NCBI RefSeq assembly: GCF_009755885.1
Contig: NZ_VYIX01000003.1
Coordinates: forward strand, 307,204 to 371,203
Origin: Brachyspira sp. SAP_772
Lineage (GTDB): Bacteria > Spirochaetota > Brachyspiria > Brachyspirales > Brachyspiraceae
DNA: 64,000 bases
Direction of reading: 5' to 3'
Below, one piece after another: positions 47,517-57,278 of this stretch. The translations under genes and the position numbers were made by a program. The first letter of the stretch is position 1; each line of letters opens with the position of its first letter. The notes under the pieces are model-generated. The model was not told where the DNA came from, did not search any database, and saw only the letters and a program-made list of their open reading frames with translations.

Positions 47517-48650
47517 TCAATTATGGAAAAAAGTAAGAAGTATTCCTACTGTAATAGCACCAGAAATTATACCAGAAATATTAACAGCCATAGCATGAAG
47601 CAGCAAACAGTTAGAAGAGCTATTTTCCTGTCCATATATATGAGCACCCCAAGCAGGCACTGGGAAAGCACTAAGTCCAGCTGAACCTATTATAGGATTA
47701 ACCTTTCCGCCTGTAAGTACATTGATAATCTTAGCAACTAAAACACCTATTATAGTATTTAATATTAATGATATAAAGCCAAATACAAATATTAATATAG
47801 TGCTTATAGATATAAAATTATCAGCAGAAGCAGATGAACCTATAGCTATACCAATAAGCATAGTAAGAATACCTGTTAAAGATTTTTGTATTGTAACTGA
47901 AAAATTCTTAATAATATCAGATTCTCTTAAAATACTTCCAAAAAGAAGTGCCGCTATAAGCGGGAATGAATTAGCTAAAAATATACCGCAAAGAGCCATA
48001 GCAATTACGGCAAATATAATCTTTTCTCCCCTTGAAACATGTCTTAAATATGACATAGATATAGTTCTTTCTTTTTTTGTAGTTAAAAACTTAGTAACGC
48101 CAATCTGCAATATAGGTAAAAGCTCCATATAAAGATATGATGCCATCACAATAGGAGCAAAATATCTAGCATCAGTTACTAAAGCAGTCATATACATAGC
48201 TAAAGAACCATCAGCAGCCCCTATAATAGAAGCAGCAGCAGCCACATCAGAGCCAATTAAATTGCTAATCATAAAAAATACAACAAATATACCAATCTGC
48301 GAACTAGCCCCTATAAAAAAGTTTTTAGGGTCAGCAAGAACTAGACCTAAATCTATCATAGTTCCAACAGCGAAAAATACAAGCACAGAATAAACCCCGC
48401 TACTAGCCCCATTATATATCATACCCAAAAAACCAGTTATAACATCTTCAGTTATTTTTGGCAAAGGCATATTAGCAGCTAGTATTGCAACGCCCATAGG
48501 CAAAAGAAGTAAAGGTTTCTTATTATAATATATAGACATATAAATTAAATAAGCACCTATCAATATCATTATTATCTGCGAAAAAGACGGCGGATAAAAA
48601 CCTGCAAATAAATAGTTAAAATCCAACCCTAAAGAATTATTCATATTCAC
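47517..48650 (-). CDS. Na+-pumping decarboxylase beta subunit
   Basis: A 377-residue integral membrane protein of the OadB/MmdB/GcdB family: SLGLDFNYLFAGFYPPSFSQIIMILIGAYLIYMSI, then the SNLIGSDVAAAASIIGAADGSLAMYMTALV region and the C-terminal NPIIGSAGLSAFPVPAWGAHIYGQE. It couples decarboxylation of the carboxybiotin carrier to Na+ export. Last of four co-directional genes. Whether the complex acts on methylmalonyl-CoA or oxaloacetate depends on the first gene, which looks CoA-ester type. Confidence 0.93.
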   Translation of the reverse strand: MNMNNSLGLDFNYLFAGFYPPSFSQIIMILIGAYLIYMSIYYNKKPLLLLPMGVAILAANMPLPKITEDVITGFLGMIYNGASSGVYSVLVFFAVGTMIDLGLVLADPKNFFIGASSQIGIFVVFFMISNLIGSDVAAAASIIGAADGSLAMYMTALVTDARYFAPIVMASYLYMELLPILQIGVTKFLTTKKERTISMSYLRHVSRGEKIIFAVIAMALCGIFLANSFPLIAALLFGSILRESDIIKNFSVTIQKSLTGILTMLIGIAIGSSASADNFISISTILIFVFGFISLILNTIIGVLVAKIINVLTGGKVNPIIGSAGLSAFPVPAWGAHIYGQENSSSNCLLLHAMAVNISGIISGAITVGILLTFFHN

Positions 48651-48664
48651 CTCTCGAAATTATA

Positions 48665-49087
48665 TCACTTAATTTGCAATATCACTTGACCTTCTACAAC
48701 AGATGAACCTTTTTCAACATGTATAGATATAACCTCTCCAGAAGCAGGAGCTGTAAGTTCATTTTCCATCTTCATAGCTTCTAATACAGCAACAACCTGA
48801 CCCTCTGTTACCTTATCTCCTATAGCAACATTAAATGATAATATAGTGCCGGGCATAGTAGCTTTTACTGATATAGCATTCTCATCTATAGCAGCAGCTT
48901 TTGGAGCAGCAGGTGCTGGTGCTGTACTTGGTGCAGAAGCTTTTGTATTAGCTGCCTGATTATTTACAACATTATTAACAGCAGCAGATAAAACTTTATT
49001 TGAAGCAACAGATTCATTTCTTATCTCCTCAACAGATACATCATAACTTTTTCCATTAACAGTTACTTTATAATTTTTAATCATCAT
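48665..49087 (-). CDS. biotin carboxyl carrier protein of the decarboxylase
   Basis: A 140-residue carrier. Residues 70-140 are the biotinyl domain with the biotinylated lysine in EAMKMENE (Lys106); an Ala/Pro-rich linker (45-70) precedes it. It carries CO2 from the carboxyltransferase to the membrane beta subunit. Gap to the beta gene is 14 bases, and to the delta/gamma gene 40 bases, so all four genes are one operon. Confidence 0.93.
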   Translation of the reverse strand: MMIKNYKVTVNGKSYDVSVEEIRNESVASNKVLSAAVNNVVNNQAANTKASAPSTAPAPAAPKAAAIDENAISVKATMPGTILSFNVAIGDKVTEGQVVAVLEAMKMENELTAPASGEVISIHVEKGSSVVEGQVILQIK

Positions 49088-49127
49088 TTATCTCCTAAAT
49101 TATTTTTTTATTTTCTCTTGTTTTATT

Positions 49128-49433
49128 TTATTTTATTCTGTCAGCCATACCCCATACAGGAGTTTTAGACTCTTTTATTGAAGTTATTACAAATTTAGAA
49201 TTACCGCTATAAGCAGTGATACAAGCAGTGATAGCCGCTACAAGCTCACTGTCATCTAATAAATCCTCTTCTTTAGTTTTACTCTCTTCTACAACCTTGC
49301 TAATCTCTTCTTCTTTCTTTATGTTTCTAGGCTTAAAAATGATACCTAAAACTAAAGCCAAAACATAGAAAACTAAAGCAACAATTAAAACAGATATTAT
49401 ACCAAATATTGTAATAGCAGCATTATGATCCAT
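49128..49433 (-). CDS. OadG-like small membrane subunit of the decarboxylase
   Basis: A 101-residue protein with one N-terminal membrane segment (ITIFGIISVLIVALVFYVLALVLGIIF) and a charged tail with SELVAAITACITAYSGNSKFVITSIKE, the OadG/MmdD pattern. It links the carboxyltransferase to the membrane and helps assembly. Placed between the carboxyltransferase and the carrier gene, the usual order. Confidence 0.9.
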   Translation of the reverse strand: MDHNAAITIFGIISVLIVALVFYVLALVLGIIFKPRNIKKEEEISKVVEESKTKEEDLLDDSELVAAITACITAYSGNSKFVITSIKESKTPVWGMADRIK

Positions 49434-49474
49434 AATTTTTTACTCCTTTATTTATTAGAATTACAATACAAAAA

Positions 49475-51019
49475 TCACAAAGGTATATTACCATGTTTGC
49501 GAGGAAGTCTAGTTTCTCTTTTGCTTACCAATAAATGAAGTGCATTAATGAGATAGCTTCTAGTATATTCTGGCTCTATTACATCATCAACATATCCTCT
49601 AACAGCAGCTCTGTAAGGATTAGCAAACTCTTTTTTGTATTCTTCTATCTTTTCAGCTCTCATTTTCTTAGGGTCTTCAGCTTTGTCTATTTCTTTTTTA
49701 AATATAATGTTCGCTGCACCGTCAGGACCCATAACAGCAATCTCAGCAGAAGGCCAAGCATAAACCATATCAGCACCCAAATGCTTAGAACACATAGCTA
49801 TATAAGCTCCTCCATAAGACTTTCTTATAATAAGAGTAATCTTTGGAGCAGTAGCCTCAGAATAAGCATATAAAAGTTTAGCACCATGTCTAATAACTCC
49901 ATTATGCTCCTGACCTACACCGGGTAAATATCCTGCAGTATCAACCAATGTAACCAAAGGAATATTAAAACTATCACAGAAACGAATGAAACGAGCAGCC
50001 TTGTCAGCAGCATTAATATCAAGTACGCCTGCCATAGAATTAGGCTGATTAGCTATTATACCAACAGATTTTCCGTCAAGACGAGCAAAACATATCACTA
50101 TATTAGTAGCAAATAAAGGCTGAAGCTCAAAGAACTCTCCATTATCAACTACTCTTTTTATAATCTCTTTTATATCATAAGGTTTATTAGGACTGTCTGG
50201 TAGTATGTTTGATAATTCTTCATCATTTCTATTAGGGTCATCATTAGTATTTTCTAAAGGAACATCTTCCAAATTATTTTGAGGTATATAAGAAAGTAAT
50301 TTTTTAACACCTTCTAAAGTAGAAATCTCATCTGGGAACATTAAAGAAGCAACACCAGAAGTTTTGCTATGAACAAAAGCTCCTCCAAGCTCTTCTGCAG
50401 AAACCTGTTCACCTGTTACAGCCTTTACAACCTGAGGACCAGTAATAAACATATTAGCAGTCTTATCAGTCATAAGTATAAAGTCCATCAAAGCAGGAGA
50501 ATAAACAGCACCGCCCGCACAAGGTCCCATTATTACACATATTTGAGGTATAACTCCAGAAGCCTGTACATTTCTATAGAAAATATCTCCATAGCCTCTT
50601 AATGAATCAATACCTTCTTGTATTCTAGCTCCGCCTGAATCATTAATACCAATACAAGGGCATCCCAATTTAATTGCCATATCTTGTACTTTACAAATTT
50701 TAGCAGCATGCATTTGACCTAATGAACCGCCTATCACAGTAAAATCTTGAGCATATACACATACTTGTCTCCCGTTAATTTTACCATATCCTGTAACTAC
50801 ACCTTCGCCTGCTACTTTATTTTTTTCCATACCAAAATCACTGCATCTATGTTCTATAAAAGCATCAATCTCGCAGAATGTGCCTTCATCTAAAAGATGC
50901 AATATACGTTCTCTCGCTGTTAATTTACCCTTAGCATGACGTTCTTCTATTTTTTCTTTACCGCCAGCTTCTTCTATCTTTTCTTTTCTTTTCTTAAGTT
51001 CATTTATTTTTTCTTGCAT
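49475..51019 (-). CDS. carboxyltransferase subunit, methylmalonyl-CoA decarboxylase type
   Basis: A 514-residue acyl-CoA carboxyltransferase: ERHAKGKLTARERILHLLDEGTFCEIDAFIEHRC, GGSLGQMHAAKICKVQDMAIKLGCPCIGINDSGGARIQEG, then the C-terminal half with FVDTAGYLPGVGQEHNGVIRHGAKLLYAYSEATAPKIT and RKSYGGAYIAMCSKHLGADMVYAWPSAEIAVMGP. These are the oxyanion-hole blocks of MmdA/PccB. With the beta and gamma subunits it probably decarboxylates methylmalonyl-CoA and exports Na+. First gene of the operon. Confidence 0.92.
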   Translation of the reverse strand: MQEKINELKKRKEKIEEAGGKEKIEERHAKGKLTARERILHLLDEGTFCEIDAFIEHRCSDFGMEKNKVAGEGVVTGYGKINGRQVCVYAQDFTVIGGSLGQMHAAKICKVQDMAIKLGCPCIGINDSGGARIQEGIDSLRGYGDIFYRNVQASGVIPQICVIMGPCAGGAVYSPALMDFILMTDKTANMFITGPQVVKAVTGEQVSAEELGGAFVHSKTSGVASLMFPDEISTLEGVKKLLSYIPQNNLEDVPLENTNDDPNRNDEELSNILPDSPNKPYDIKEIIKRVVDNGEFFELQPLFATNIVICFARLDGKSVGIIANQPNSMAGVLDINAADKAARFIRFCDSFNIPLVTLVDTAGYLPGVGQEHNGVIRHGAKLLYAYSEATAPKITLIIRKSYGGAYIAMCSKHLGADMVYAWPSAEIAVMGPDGAANIIFKKEIDKAEDPKKMRAEKIEEYKKEFANPYRAAVRGYVDDVIEPEYTRSYLINALHLLVSKRETRLPRKHGNIPL

Positions 51020-51375
51020 ATTTGAAACCTTTTATTTGTATTATTTAATTGTGTTTTTATTAAAAGTTAATTCTGCTAAATTAAAACATATAACTAATTA
51101 GTATTTATTGCAATCATATTTTATCATTTTTGTATATTTTAACAAATTAGTCGAAAGTTTAATTTTTAATTGCAGTAAAAAATATAACAAATATCGTCAA
51201 AATTATAAAAATCAGTAAAATTAAAATGGTGTGATAAAAATTAATATAATAAAATCATTAATAAGTATATAGAAATTTAGTATAACTAGCACTTTTTGGT
51301 TCTTTTTGCGGCTGGAAAAAGAACAATAAAAAAAATCACAAAACTCAATTTATTACATATTATATTCTAAATTAT
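51020..51375. repeat. intergenic gap with a short hairpin repeat
   Basis: No gene in these 356 bases. The right part (51288-51330) carries the stem GTTCTTTTT (51299-51307) / AAAAAGAAC (51316-51324) with loop GCGGCTGG, the same design as the CAACTTTTT/AAAAAGTTG stems at 25.4 and 35.7 kb but with paired base changes. The left part is AT-rich leader of the carboxyltransferase gene with a possible TTGTTA/TAAAAT promoter. Confidence 0.65.
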
Positions 51376-52941
51376 TTATAAAGAACTTTCATCAACCTCT
51401 GTTGCCTGAAGGCGTGTTTTTAATTTGTCTATAACGTTGCCTTCTACTGCCTTTTGGAATTGTATTGCTACATCTTTATTTTTGGTAAATCTTGGTATCG
51501 CACTTGCTATTAAAGCTGATATTCTTTTATCAGATTGGACCATATCATAAATATGCTCTGGAATGGCCACTATTAATGTAGCACCTTTGCTTTCTATTGG
51601 GTTTCCTTGCGATAACAAAGAATATATTGTTGGGCTTTCTGTTTCAACATATGAAAGTATTTTGTTGTAGAATATATGCCTTTTATCATTTGGGCTAAGA
51701 GGCACATCATATGCTGGTTTAGGAGCGTTATTATTTTCTTTAGGTTTTGCAATATTATCGTTATTAAGTCCATAATCTTCATTAGCGTCAGAAACAGCCT
51801 GAACATTGTTTGAAGATATAATGTCCACAGGGCGAATTAAATTATCTGTATCAAGAAGCAAAAGCATACGCATCTCAAATATCACTCTCGCATTAGAAGC
51901 ATTTCTTATACGCTCTTCTACATTTAATATATAATCAAGAATACGCTCAATTTCATCATCGCTATAATTGTTGGCAAAAGTCTTTAAATCATCTCTCTCA
52001 TTTTCTGTTATCTCTAATAATTTAATATCATCAATACCGCTCTTTATCATTAGCACAACACGCATATAATCAATTAAATTATTAATAAATGTTCTCGGAT
52101 CAACAGACTCTTCAAACAGCTTTTTAACAAATTGAAAATAAATTTTTTTGTCTTTTGAAATCATTACATCAAAAAACTCTTTAACAAAAGAAAAATTATT
52201 ACCACCAACCACAGCTATAACATCAGCACTAGTAATATGTTTCTTGTCTGCAGTATAGGCTATCATCTTCTCTAATATTGTTTCACTATCACGAACAGAA
52301 CCCCTAGCCTGCTTTGCTATCAAAAATATAGCCTCATCATCATAAGCAATATTTTCTTTGTCTAATATACTTTTAAGAATCTTCTCTAAATCTTCTATAC
52401 CCAAAGACTTAAAAATATACTGCTGACAGCGGCTTCTAATTGTTGGGAGTACCCTATCTGCTTCAGTGGTAGCAAGAATAAACACAACATGAGCAGGAGG
52501 CTCTTCTAATGTTTTAAGTAAAGCATTAAAAGCTTCGTTTGTAATCTGATGAACCTCATCTATAATATATACTTTATACTTACCAGCAACAGGTGATATG
52601 CGCACATTTTCTATTATTGTTCTTATGTTTTCTATACCTCTGTTGCTAGCACCGTCTATTTCAATAACATCTAAAGGAGTGCCGTTTTCTATTTGCGTAC
52701 AAGAAGGGCAAACTCCGCAAGGTTTATCTGTGGGACCATTAACACAGTTTAAGGCTTTAGCTATAATTCTTGCAAGAGATGTCTTACCAACCCCATGAGC
52801 CCCAGAAAAAAGATAGGCATGTGCTATTTTTTTTTGTGCTATACTTTTAGATATTGTTTTGGTAATATGTTCCTGCCCTATTACCTCTTCAAAAGTTTGA
52901 GGACGATATTTTCTTGCTATTACTTTATAGTTTTCTGCCAT
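51376..52941 (-). CDS. dnaX: DNA polymerase III tau (gamma/tau) subunit
   Basis: Clamp-loader ATPase of the replicative polymerase. The 521 residues start with YKVIARKYRPQTFEEVIGQEHI, Walker A GAHGVGKTS at 47-55, zinc cysteines Cys66, Cys75, Cys78 and Cys81, Walker B VYIIDEVHQI and the sensor RSRCQQYIFK. A shorter linker and C-terminal domain follow. I looked for the E. coli-type slippery A-AAA-AAG in this gene and did not find an obvious one. A repeat-bearing gap follows it. Confidence 0.94.
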   Translation of the reverse strand: MAENYKVIARKYRPQTFEEVIGQEHITKTISKSIAQKKIAHAYLFSGAHGVGKTSLARIIAKALNCVNGPTDKPCGVCPSCTQIENGTPLDVIEIDGASNRGIENIRTIIENVRISPVAGKYKVYIIDEVHQITNEAFNALLKTLEEPPAHVVFILATTEADRVLPTIRSRCQQYIFKSLGIEDLEKILKSILDKENIAYDDEAIFLIAKQARGSVRDSETILEKMIAYTADKKHITSADVIAVVGGNNFSFVKEFFDVMISKDKKIYFQFVKKLFEESVDPRTFINNLIDYMRVVLMIKSGIDDIKLLEITENERDDLKTFANNYSDDEIERILDYILNVEERIRNASNARVIFEMRMLLLLDTDNLIRPVDIISSNNVQAVSDANEDYGLNNDNIAKPKENNNAPKPAYDVPLSPNDKRHIFYNKILSYVETESPTIYSLLSQGNPIESKGATLIVAIPEHIYDMVQSDKRISALIASAIPRFTKNKDVAIQFQKAVEGNVIDKLKTRLQATEVDESSL

Positions 52942-53015
52942 GTTAGTAGTATTCCATTATATTATTTATGCTTTATTTAAAATTATTTTAACAGACTATA
53001 TTTATTTGTCAATTT

Positions 53016-53606
53016 TTATTTATGCCCAAGCCATTTACATTCTGTTATATGCATATCTGAAAATACTGCTCTAAAAGATGAAGCTCCAGGACTGCAAGCA
53101 TATATTCCAAAAGGTATTTCTTCATCTGCTTTAAACAAATGAAATATACGCATCTGATGATAATCTTTATTGTCTAAACTATATTCAATATAAAAATCTT
53201 TTTCTCTTCTGCTTAATCTAAACCATATATCTTTTATAGACGCATCTATATCTGTAGTAGCCCAATCAGAATATCCATTATTTGTAACAACACTTCCCAA
53301 ACGCTGATAATTTTCATTCTCATATTCTACAGAAGCCTTAAACCAATTTTCACTGTCTATATATATTGCAACTCCTGCTTGATCAAAAAGATGATTAGTT
53401 TCAAATTTTACGTTTACCACAAAAGAAAAATATTTATCACTTGTTTTTGTTTGAAGTACAGGAGAATTATCATTTTGAAAGCCATAATATGTTCTCTGCC
53501 AAAGGTCTGTATTAGGCTCTGTATATATTTCTATCTTTTCATCATCAATTGATACTTTATTTGGTTTTCTAATCCAAAATAATTCTTCTTTTAAAAAACT
53601 TTTCAT
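53016..53606 (-). CDS. DUF1349 (concanavalin-like) protein
   Basis: A 196-residue cytosolic protein with the DUF1349 jelly-roll pattern: WIRKPNKVSIDDEKIEIYTEPNTDLWQRTYYGF, then FDQAGVAIYIDSENWFKASVEYEN, DIWFRLSRREKDFYIEYSLDNKDYHQMRIFHL and GIYACSPGASSFRAVFSDMHI. Similar proteins are proposed to bind or process carbohydrates, but the function is not established. It lies 74 bases upstream of dnaX and 48 after the Smr gene, so it may be in one transcript with them. Confidence 0.82.
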   Translation of the reverse strand: MKSFLKEELFWIRKPNKVSIDDEKIEIYTEPNTDLWQRTYYGFQNDNSPVLQTKTSDKYFSFVVNVKFETNHLFDQAGVAIYIDSENWFKASVEYENENYQRLGSVVTNNGYSDWATTDIDASIKDIWFRLSRREKDFYIEYSLDNKDYHQMRIFHLFKADEEIPFGIYACSPGASSFRAVFSDMHITECKWLGHK

Positions 53607-53654
53607 TTTATAATTCCTTTTATAAAAAATATATCATAATTTTATATCATTTAA

Positions 53655-54245
53655 TTATAAATTCAAATAAATTATTTTAGCCCCAGAGCCTCCTAATTCC
53701 CTTGGAGCATCTGCAGCATATTTTATATATGGCTTACCCTCTGTGAGAATATAGTATTCGATCGTGTTTTTTAATACAGGAACATTATTTTCGCTTCCAA
53801 AACCTTTGCCATGTATTATAAGTATTGGGCTTATTTTATTTTTTCTACATTCACCTATAAAATGTTTTACTTCAATTAAAGCTCTATTAGCAGTAAACCC
53901 GTGCAAATCTATTTTTTCTTTTGGAACTACATTTTTTAAATTCGGCTTAAATTTGATATTCTTTTTTGGAAGCTCTTTTTTTGAATGATTAGTACAATCA
54001 AGATTTTCAACAGTATTTATAAATAAAAGTCTATCTTCTTCACTTATAATATATTCTTTGCTATTATCTTGCGGCTTTTCTTTATCTTTTTTTCTATTTA
54101 TTGAATGATTAGAAGTATTTTCTTTTTTATTACTTACATTTTCTATCGTTTTATTTTCTTCACAACTTTCTTCATAATCTGGAGGAAAATATCCATGCTC
54201 TAGATAAAATTTAAATAGCGTCTCATTATCATATTTTCTAGACAT
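53655..54245 (-). CDS. Smr-domain protein
   Basis: A 196-residue protein. The first 100 residues are charged and low-complexity (Lys/Glu/Asn). From about residue 110 comes the Smr nuclease-like domain: KIDLHGFTANRALIEVKHFIGECRKNKISPILIIHGKGFGSENNVPVLKNTIEYYIL, with the DLHG and HGKG motifs. Smr domains occur in MutS2 and as stand-alone putative nicking or RNA-cleaving enzymes. It follows rho by 12 bases. Confidence 0.87.
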   Translation of the reverse strand: MSRKYDNETLFKFYLEHGYFPPDYEESCEENKTIENVSNKKENTSNHSINRKKDKEKPQDNSKEYIISEEDRLLFINTVENLDCTNHSKKELPKKNIKFKPNLKNVVPKEKIDLHGFTANRALIEVKHFIGECRKNKISPILIIHGKGFGSENNVPVLKNTIEYYILTEGKPYIKYAADAPRELGGSGAKIIYLNL

Positions 54246-54257
54246 GATACTAAAACC

Positions 54258-55727
54258 TCATGAGTTTAATAGTTTCAAAAACTCCGAATTATCTTTAGTA
54301 TTTTTCATTTTAGCTATCATTTTTTCAATAAAGTCGTATTCATCAATATTAATACCTTGACCTTGAACGCTTCTAACAAGATTCATCTTAGCAAGCTCTT
54401 CCTCATTAAGAAGTAAATCATCTCTTCTAGTAGAAGAAGAATCAATATCAATAGCAGGGAATATTCTTCTATTAGCAAACTTCCTCTCTAAATGAAGCTC
54501 CATATTACCAGTACCCTTAAACTCCTCATAAATATAATCATCCATCTTACTTCCAGTATCAACTAAAGCAGAAGCGATTATTGTAAGAGAACCGCCCTCT
54601 TCTATATTACGAGCAGCACCGAAGAATTTTTTAGGTTTATGAAGTGCATTAGAATCCACACCTCCTGTTAATACCTTACCGCTTGCAGGAACAACTAAGT
54701 TATAAGCTCTTGAAAGTCTTGTTATAGAATCTAATATAATTACAACATCATGCTTATTTTCAACTAATCTCTTAGCCTTCTCTAATACCATCTCTGAAAC
54801 TTGACAATGCTTTTCTGGAAGTTCATCAAAAGTAGAAGCAATAACCTCAGCCTCTGGAACTTGTCTTTTCATGTCAGTAACCTCTTCAGGACGTTCATCT
54901 ATAAGAAGTATGAATAATTTTATATCAGGATAATTTCTGCATATAGCATTAGCAATCTCTTGAAGCATCATAGTTTTACCAGCTTTAGGAGGTGCTACTA
55001 TTAAGCCCCTTTGACCTTTACCTATAGGAGATACTAAGTTTATAATACGAGTAGAAATTTTATTTGGAGCATACTCTAAATTAATTCTTTCATTAGGAAA
55101 TATTGGGGTTAATTTATCAAATAGAGGTCTTCTGTGTAAATTGTCAGGCTTCTCACCATTAACAGACTCTATTCTAAGCAAAGCAAAAAACTTCTCGCCT
55201 GCATTATCTTTAGGAGGTCTCACCTCTCCGCTAATAACGTCCCCTGTTCTAAGTCCGAAAAGTCTAATTTGTGCAGGAGAAATATATATGTCATCAGAAC
55301 CTACTAAATAATTTGTGTTTTTAGAACGTAAGAAACCAAATCCGTCTTGCAAAGTTTCTAATGTACCCTCAGCAACAACCTTACCTTCTAAGTTAATATG
55401 AGATTTTACTATTAGATGCATTAATTCTTGTCTTCTTAAATTAGAATTAGTATCTTTTTTAATGCCATAGTTCTCAGCAAAATCTATTAACTCATCAAAA
55501 GTTAGAACGCTTAATTGACTAATATAAAGTACATCAAAAGGTCTTTGAATTTTATTATTCTCTTCTTTATTATTTTCATCATTATCATTAACAGCAGGAA
55601 TTTCTTCTTTTTCTTCTTCCTGAGTCTTAGCAACTACCTTTCTAACAACTTTTCTTACTTTTCTCACCTTTTTCAAAGGCACAACATTTTCATCATTAGA
55701 AAACTCTAAATTGTTATCTTCAGACAT
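54258..55727 (-). CDS. rho: transcription termination factor Rho
   Basis: Hexameric RNA translocase ending transcription. The 489 residues open with a basic and acidic low-complexity insert ([24 protein letters not shown] to about residue 62), then the Rho N-terminal helical region, the RNA-binding cold-shock domain ([22 protein letters not shown]), and the ATPase with P-loop [12 protein letters not shown] and [14 protein letters not shown]. Shortly upstream lies an inverted repeat that may fold the leader. The Smr gene follows after 12 bases. Confidence 0.96.
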   Translation of the reverse strand: MSEDNNLEFSNDENVVPLKKVRKVRKVVRKVVAKTQEEEKEEIPAVNDNDENNKEENNKIQRPFDVLYISQLSVLTFDELIDFAENYGIKKDTNSNLRRQELMHLIVKSHINLEGKVVAEGTLETLQDGFGFLRSKNTNYLVGSDDIYISPAQIRLFGLRTGDVISGEVRPPKDNAGEKFFALLRIESVNGEKPDNLHRRPLFDKLTPIFPNERINLEYAPNKISTRIINLVSPIGKGQRGLIVAPPKAGKTMMLQEIANAICRNYPDIKLFILLIDERPEEVTDMKRQVPEAEVIASTFDELPEKHCQVSEMVLEKAKRLVENKHDVVIILDSITRLSRAYNLVVPASGKVLTGGVDSNALHKPKKFFGAARNIEEGGSLTIIASALVDTGSKMDDYIYEEFKGTGNMELHLERKFANRRIFPAIDIDSSSTRRDDLLLNEEELAKMNLVRSVQGQGINIDEYDFIEKMIAKMKNTKDNSEFLKLLNS

Positions 55728-55755
55728 AAGTAACCCCCATAAACCTTATATGTAA

Positions 55756-55779
55756 GTTATAGTCATTAGAAACTATAAC
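55756..55779 (-). repeat. inverted repeat in the rho leader
   Basis: GTTATAGT (55756-55763) and ACTATAAC (55772-55779) are perfect 8-base arms with an 8-base loop, 29 bases before the rho start. No T-run follows on the minus strand. Might fold in the rho mRNA leader or mark the end of the ribosomal operon. Confidence 0.5.
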
Positions 55780-55862
55780 CAACACATAAAATTTACTTTT
55801 GTTTATATATAATTAGATTAATAAATGATTTATTATTATTTTAAATTATCAATAATTATTTT

Positions 55863-56252
55863 TTATTTTGCTTCAGTTTTATTAGCAGATGAGCTATCAG
55901 AATCGCATAACATTACAATACACATATCAGCTCCGTCACCAAATCTTTTATATGATAAGATTTTTCTTACAAATCCGCCATTTTTATTAGCATACTTAGG
56001 AGCAATGTCTTTAAAAAGTTTAGCTAGTATTGCTTTATCTTTTACATATTTAGAAACCAATCTTCTATTATGAACATTATCAACTTTAGCTCTATAAATT
56101 AATTTATCAGCTAATTGTTTTAAAGCTCTACCTTTCTCTTTAGTAGTTTCAATTTTCTCATATTTGAAAAGAGAAGTTATCATATTGTTAAACATAGCCT
56201 TTTTGTGGGCAGTAGTTTTATTAAATTTTTTAACAGTAACTCTATGTCTCAT
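55863..56252 (-). CDS. rplQ: 50S ribosomal protein L17
   Basis: Last gene of the alpha operon. The 129 residues open MRHRVTVKKFNKTTAHKKAMFNNMITSLFKYEKIETTKEKGRAL and include RRLVSKYVKDKAILAKLFKDIAPKYANKNGGFVRKI, followed by a short Ser/Glu tail. It starts 18 bases after rpoA, the normal order rpsD-rpoA-rplQ. L17 sits near the exit tunnel of the 50S subunit. Confidence 0.96.
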   Translation of the reverse strand: MRHRVTVKKFNKTTAHKKAMFNNMITSLFKYEKIETTKEKGRALKQLADKLIYRAKVDNVHNRRLVSKYVKDKAILAKLFKDIAPKYANKNGGFVRKILSYKRFGDGADMCIVMLCDSDSSSANKTEAK

Positions 56253-56270
56253 ACATTATCCTTAATTTTA

Positions 56271-57248
56271 TTAGCCTCTCATACCAAGATGAGCATTATA
56301 TTCTGCAAGCTTTTCTTTAATTTCTTCTATAATCATTTCATTAGCACCATTTAATCTTAACAAATCAGCATCAGTTTTAAGAGCAACTTTATCTAAAGTT
56401 TTAAGATCAGAAGATATTAAGAAATTAGCAGTTCTAACAGAAAACTCAACTTCCTCAACATGTTTATCTTTTAAAGAATCAAGTACAGAATCTTTAGGAG
56501 TTTCTTCTATTTTTTCATCATCTCCATTAGCCTCTTCAGGAAGCATAAAAGGAGTAAGATTATCTCTAAGTAATTTAGCTGCCCAAGATAGAGCTTTTTC
56601 AGGGGCAATATTACCTTTAGTTTCTATTTCTAAAGTAAGCTTACCATAATAATTTATACGCTGACCCACTCTAACATCATCAACAGCAAATTTCACATTT
56701 ACTATAGGAGAATATATAGCATCTATAGCTATAGCATTCACATCTTCAAGCAACTCCATATTTACTTCAGCAGGCACATAATTATAACCTGATTCTATCT
56801 GAACATCCATTTCAAAAGTATAACCTTCAGCTATAGTAGCAATATGATGTTCCGGATTAAATACATTTACATCAGCATCAGCAACAGCAAAGTCACCAGC
56901 AGTAACTGTACAAGGACCTTCTTTTTTTATATGTATAGTTTTAGCATCAACATTCTCTGGAAGAGCTACCACAACATTTTTAAGATGCATAATCATCACT
57001 ATTGTGTCTTCTTTCATACCGGGAACATTTTCAAACTCATTAGTAACGCCATCTATTTTGATAGCAGTAATAGCATATCCAGGTATAGATGATAATAATA
57101 CTCTTCTTAGAGCATTTCCAATAGTAGTGGCATATCCTCTCTCAAAAGGCTGTGCTACAAATTTACCATAATTAGGAGTTAAATCTCTAGCTTCAAATGT
57201 AACTCTATGCGGATGTCTAATAGATTCTAATATTTCTTTTAATGCCAT
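56271..57248 (-). CDS. rpoA: RNA polymerase alpha subunit
   Basis: Dimer scaffold of RNA polymerase. The 325 residues have an N-terminal assembly domain (FEARDLTPNYGKFVAQPFERGYATTIGNALRRVLLSSIPGYAITAIKIDGV) and a shorter C-terminal DNA- and activator-binding domain (SVRTANFLISSDLKTLDKVALKTDADLLRLNG). ATG 57248 is chosen: AAGGGG lies 10 bases upstream, whereas a longer reading from TTG at 57269 would swallow that site. Between rpsD and rplQ. Confidence 0.96.
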   Translation of the reverse strand: MALKEILESIRHPHRVTFEARDLTPNYGKFVAQPFERGYATTIGNALRRVLLSSIPGYAITAIKIDGVTNEFENVPGMKEDTIVMIMHLKNVVVALPENVDAKTIHIKKEGPCTVTAGDFAVADADVNVFNPEHHIATIAEGYTFEMDVQIESGYNYVPAEVNMELLEDVNAIAIDAIYSPIVNVKFAVDDVRVGQRINYYGKLTLEIETKGNIAPEKALSWAAKLLRDNLTPFMLPEEANGDDEKIEETPKDSVLDSLKDKHVEEVEFSVRTANFLISSDLKTLDKVALKTDADLLRLNGANEMIIEEIKEKLAEYNAHLGMRG

Positions 57249-57278
57249 TCTTTCAATACCCCTTATCAAAGAGTTCCA

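Noticed and set aside
49535-50602. Plus-strand open frames opposite the carboxyltransferase gene
   Set aside because: Low-complexity Ser/Phe-rich shadows without ribosome-binding sites; the minus frame has full family motifs.
51376-52941. Programmed -1 frameshift in dnaX as in E. coli
   Set aside because: No in-phase A-AAA-AAG or similar strong slippery site was seen in the relevant part of the gene; the only clear one in the window is at 3334.
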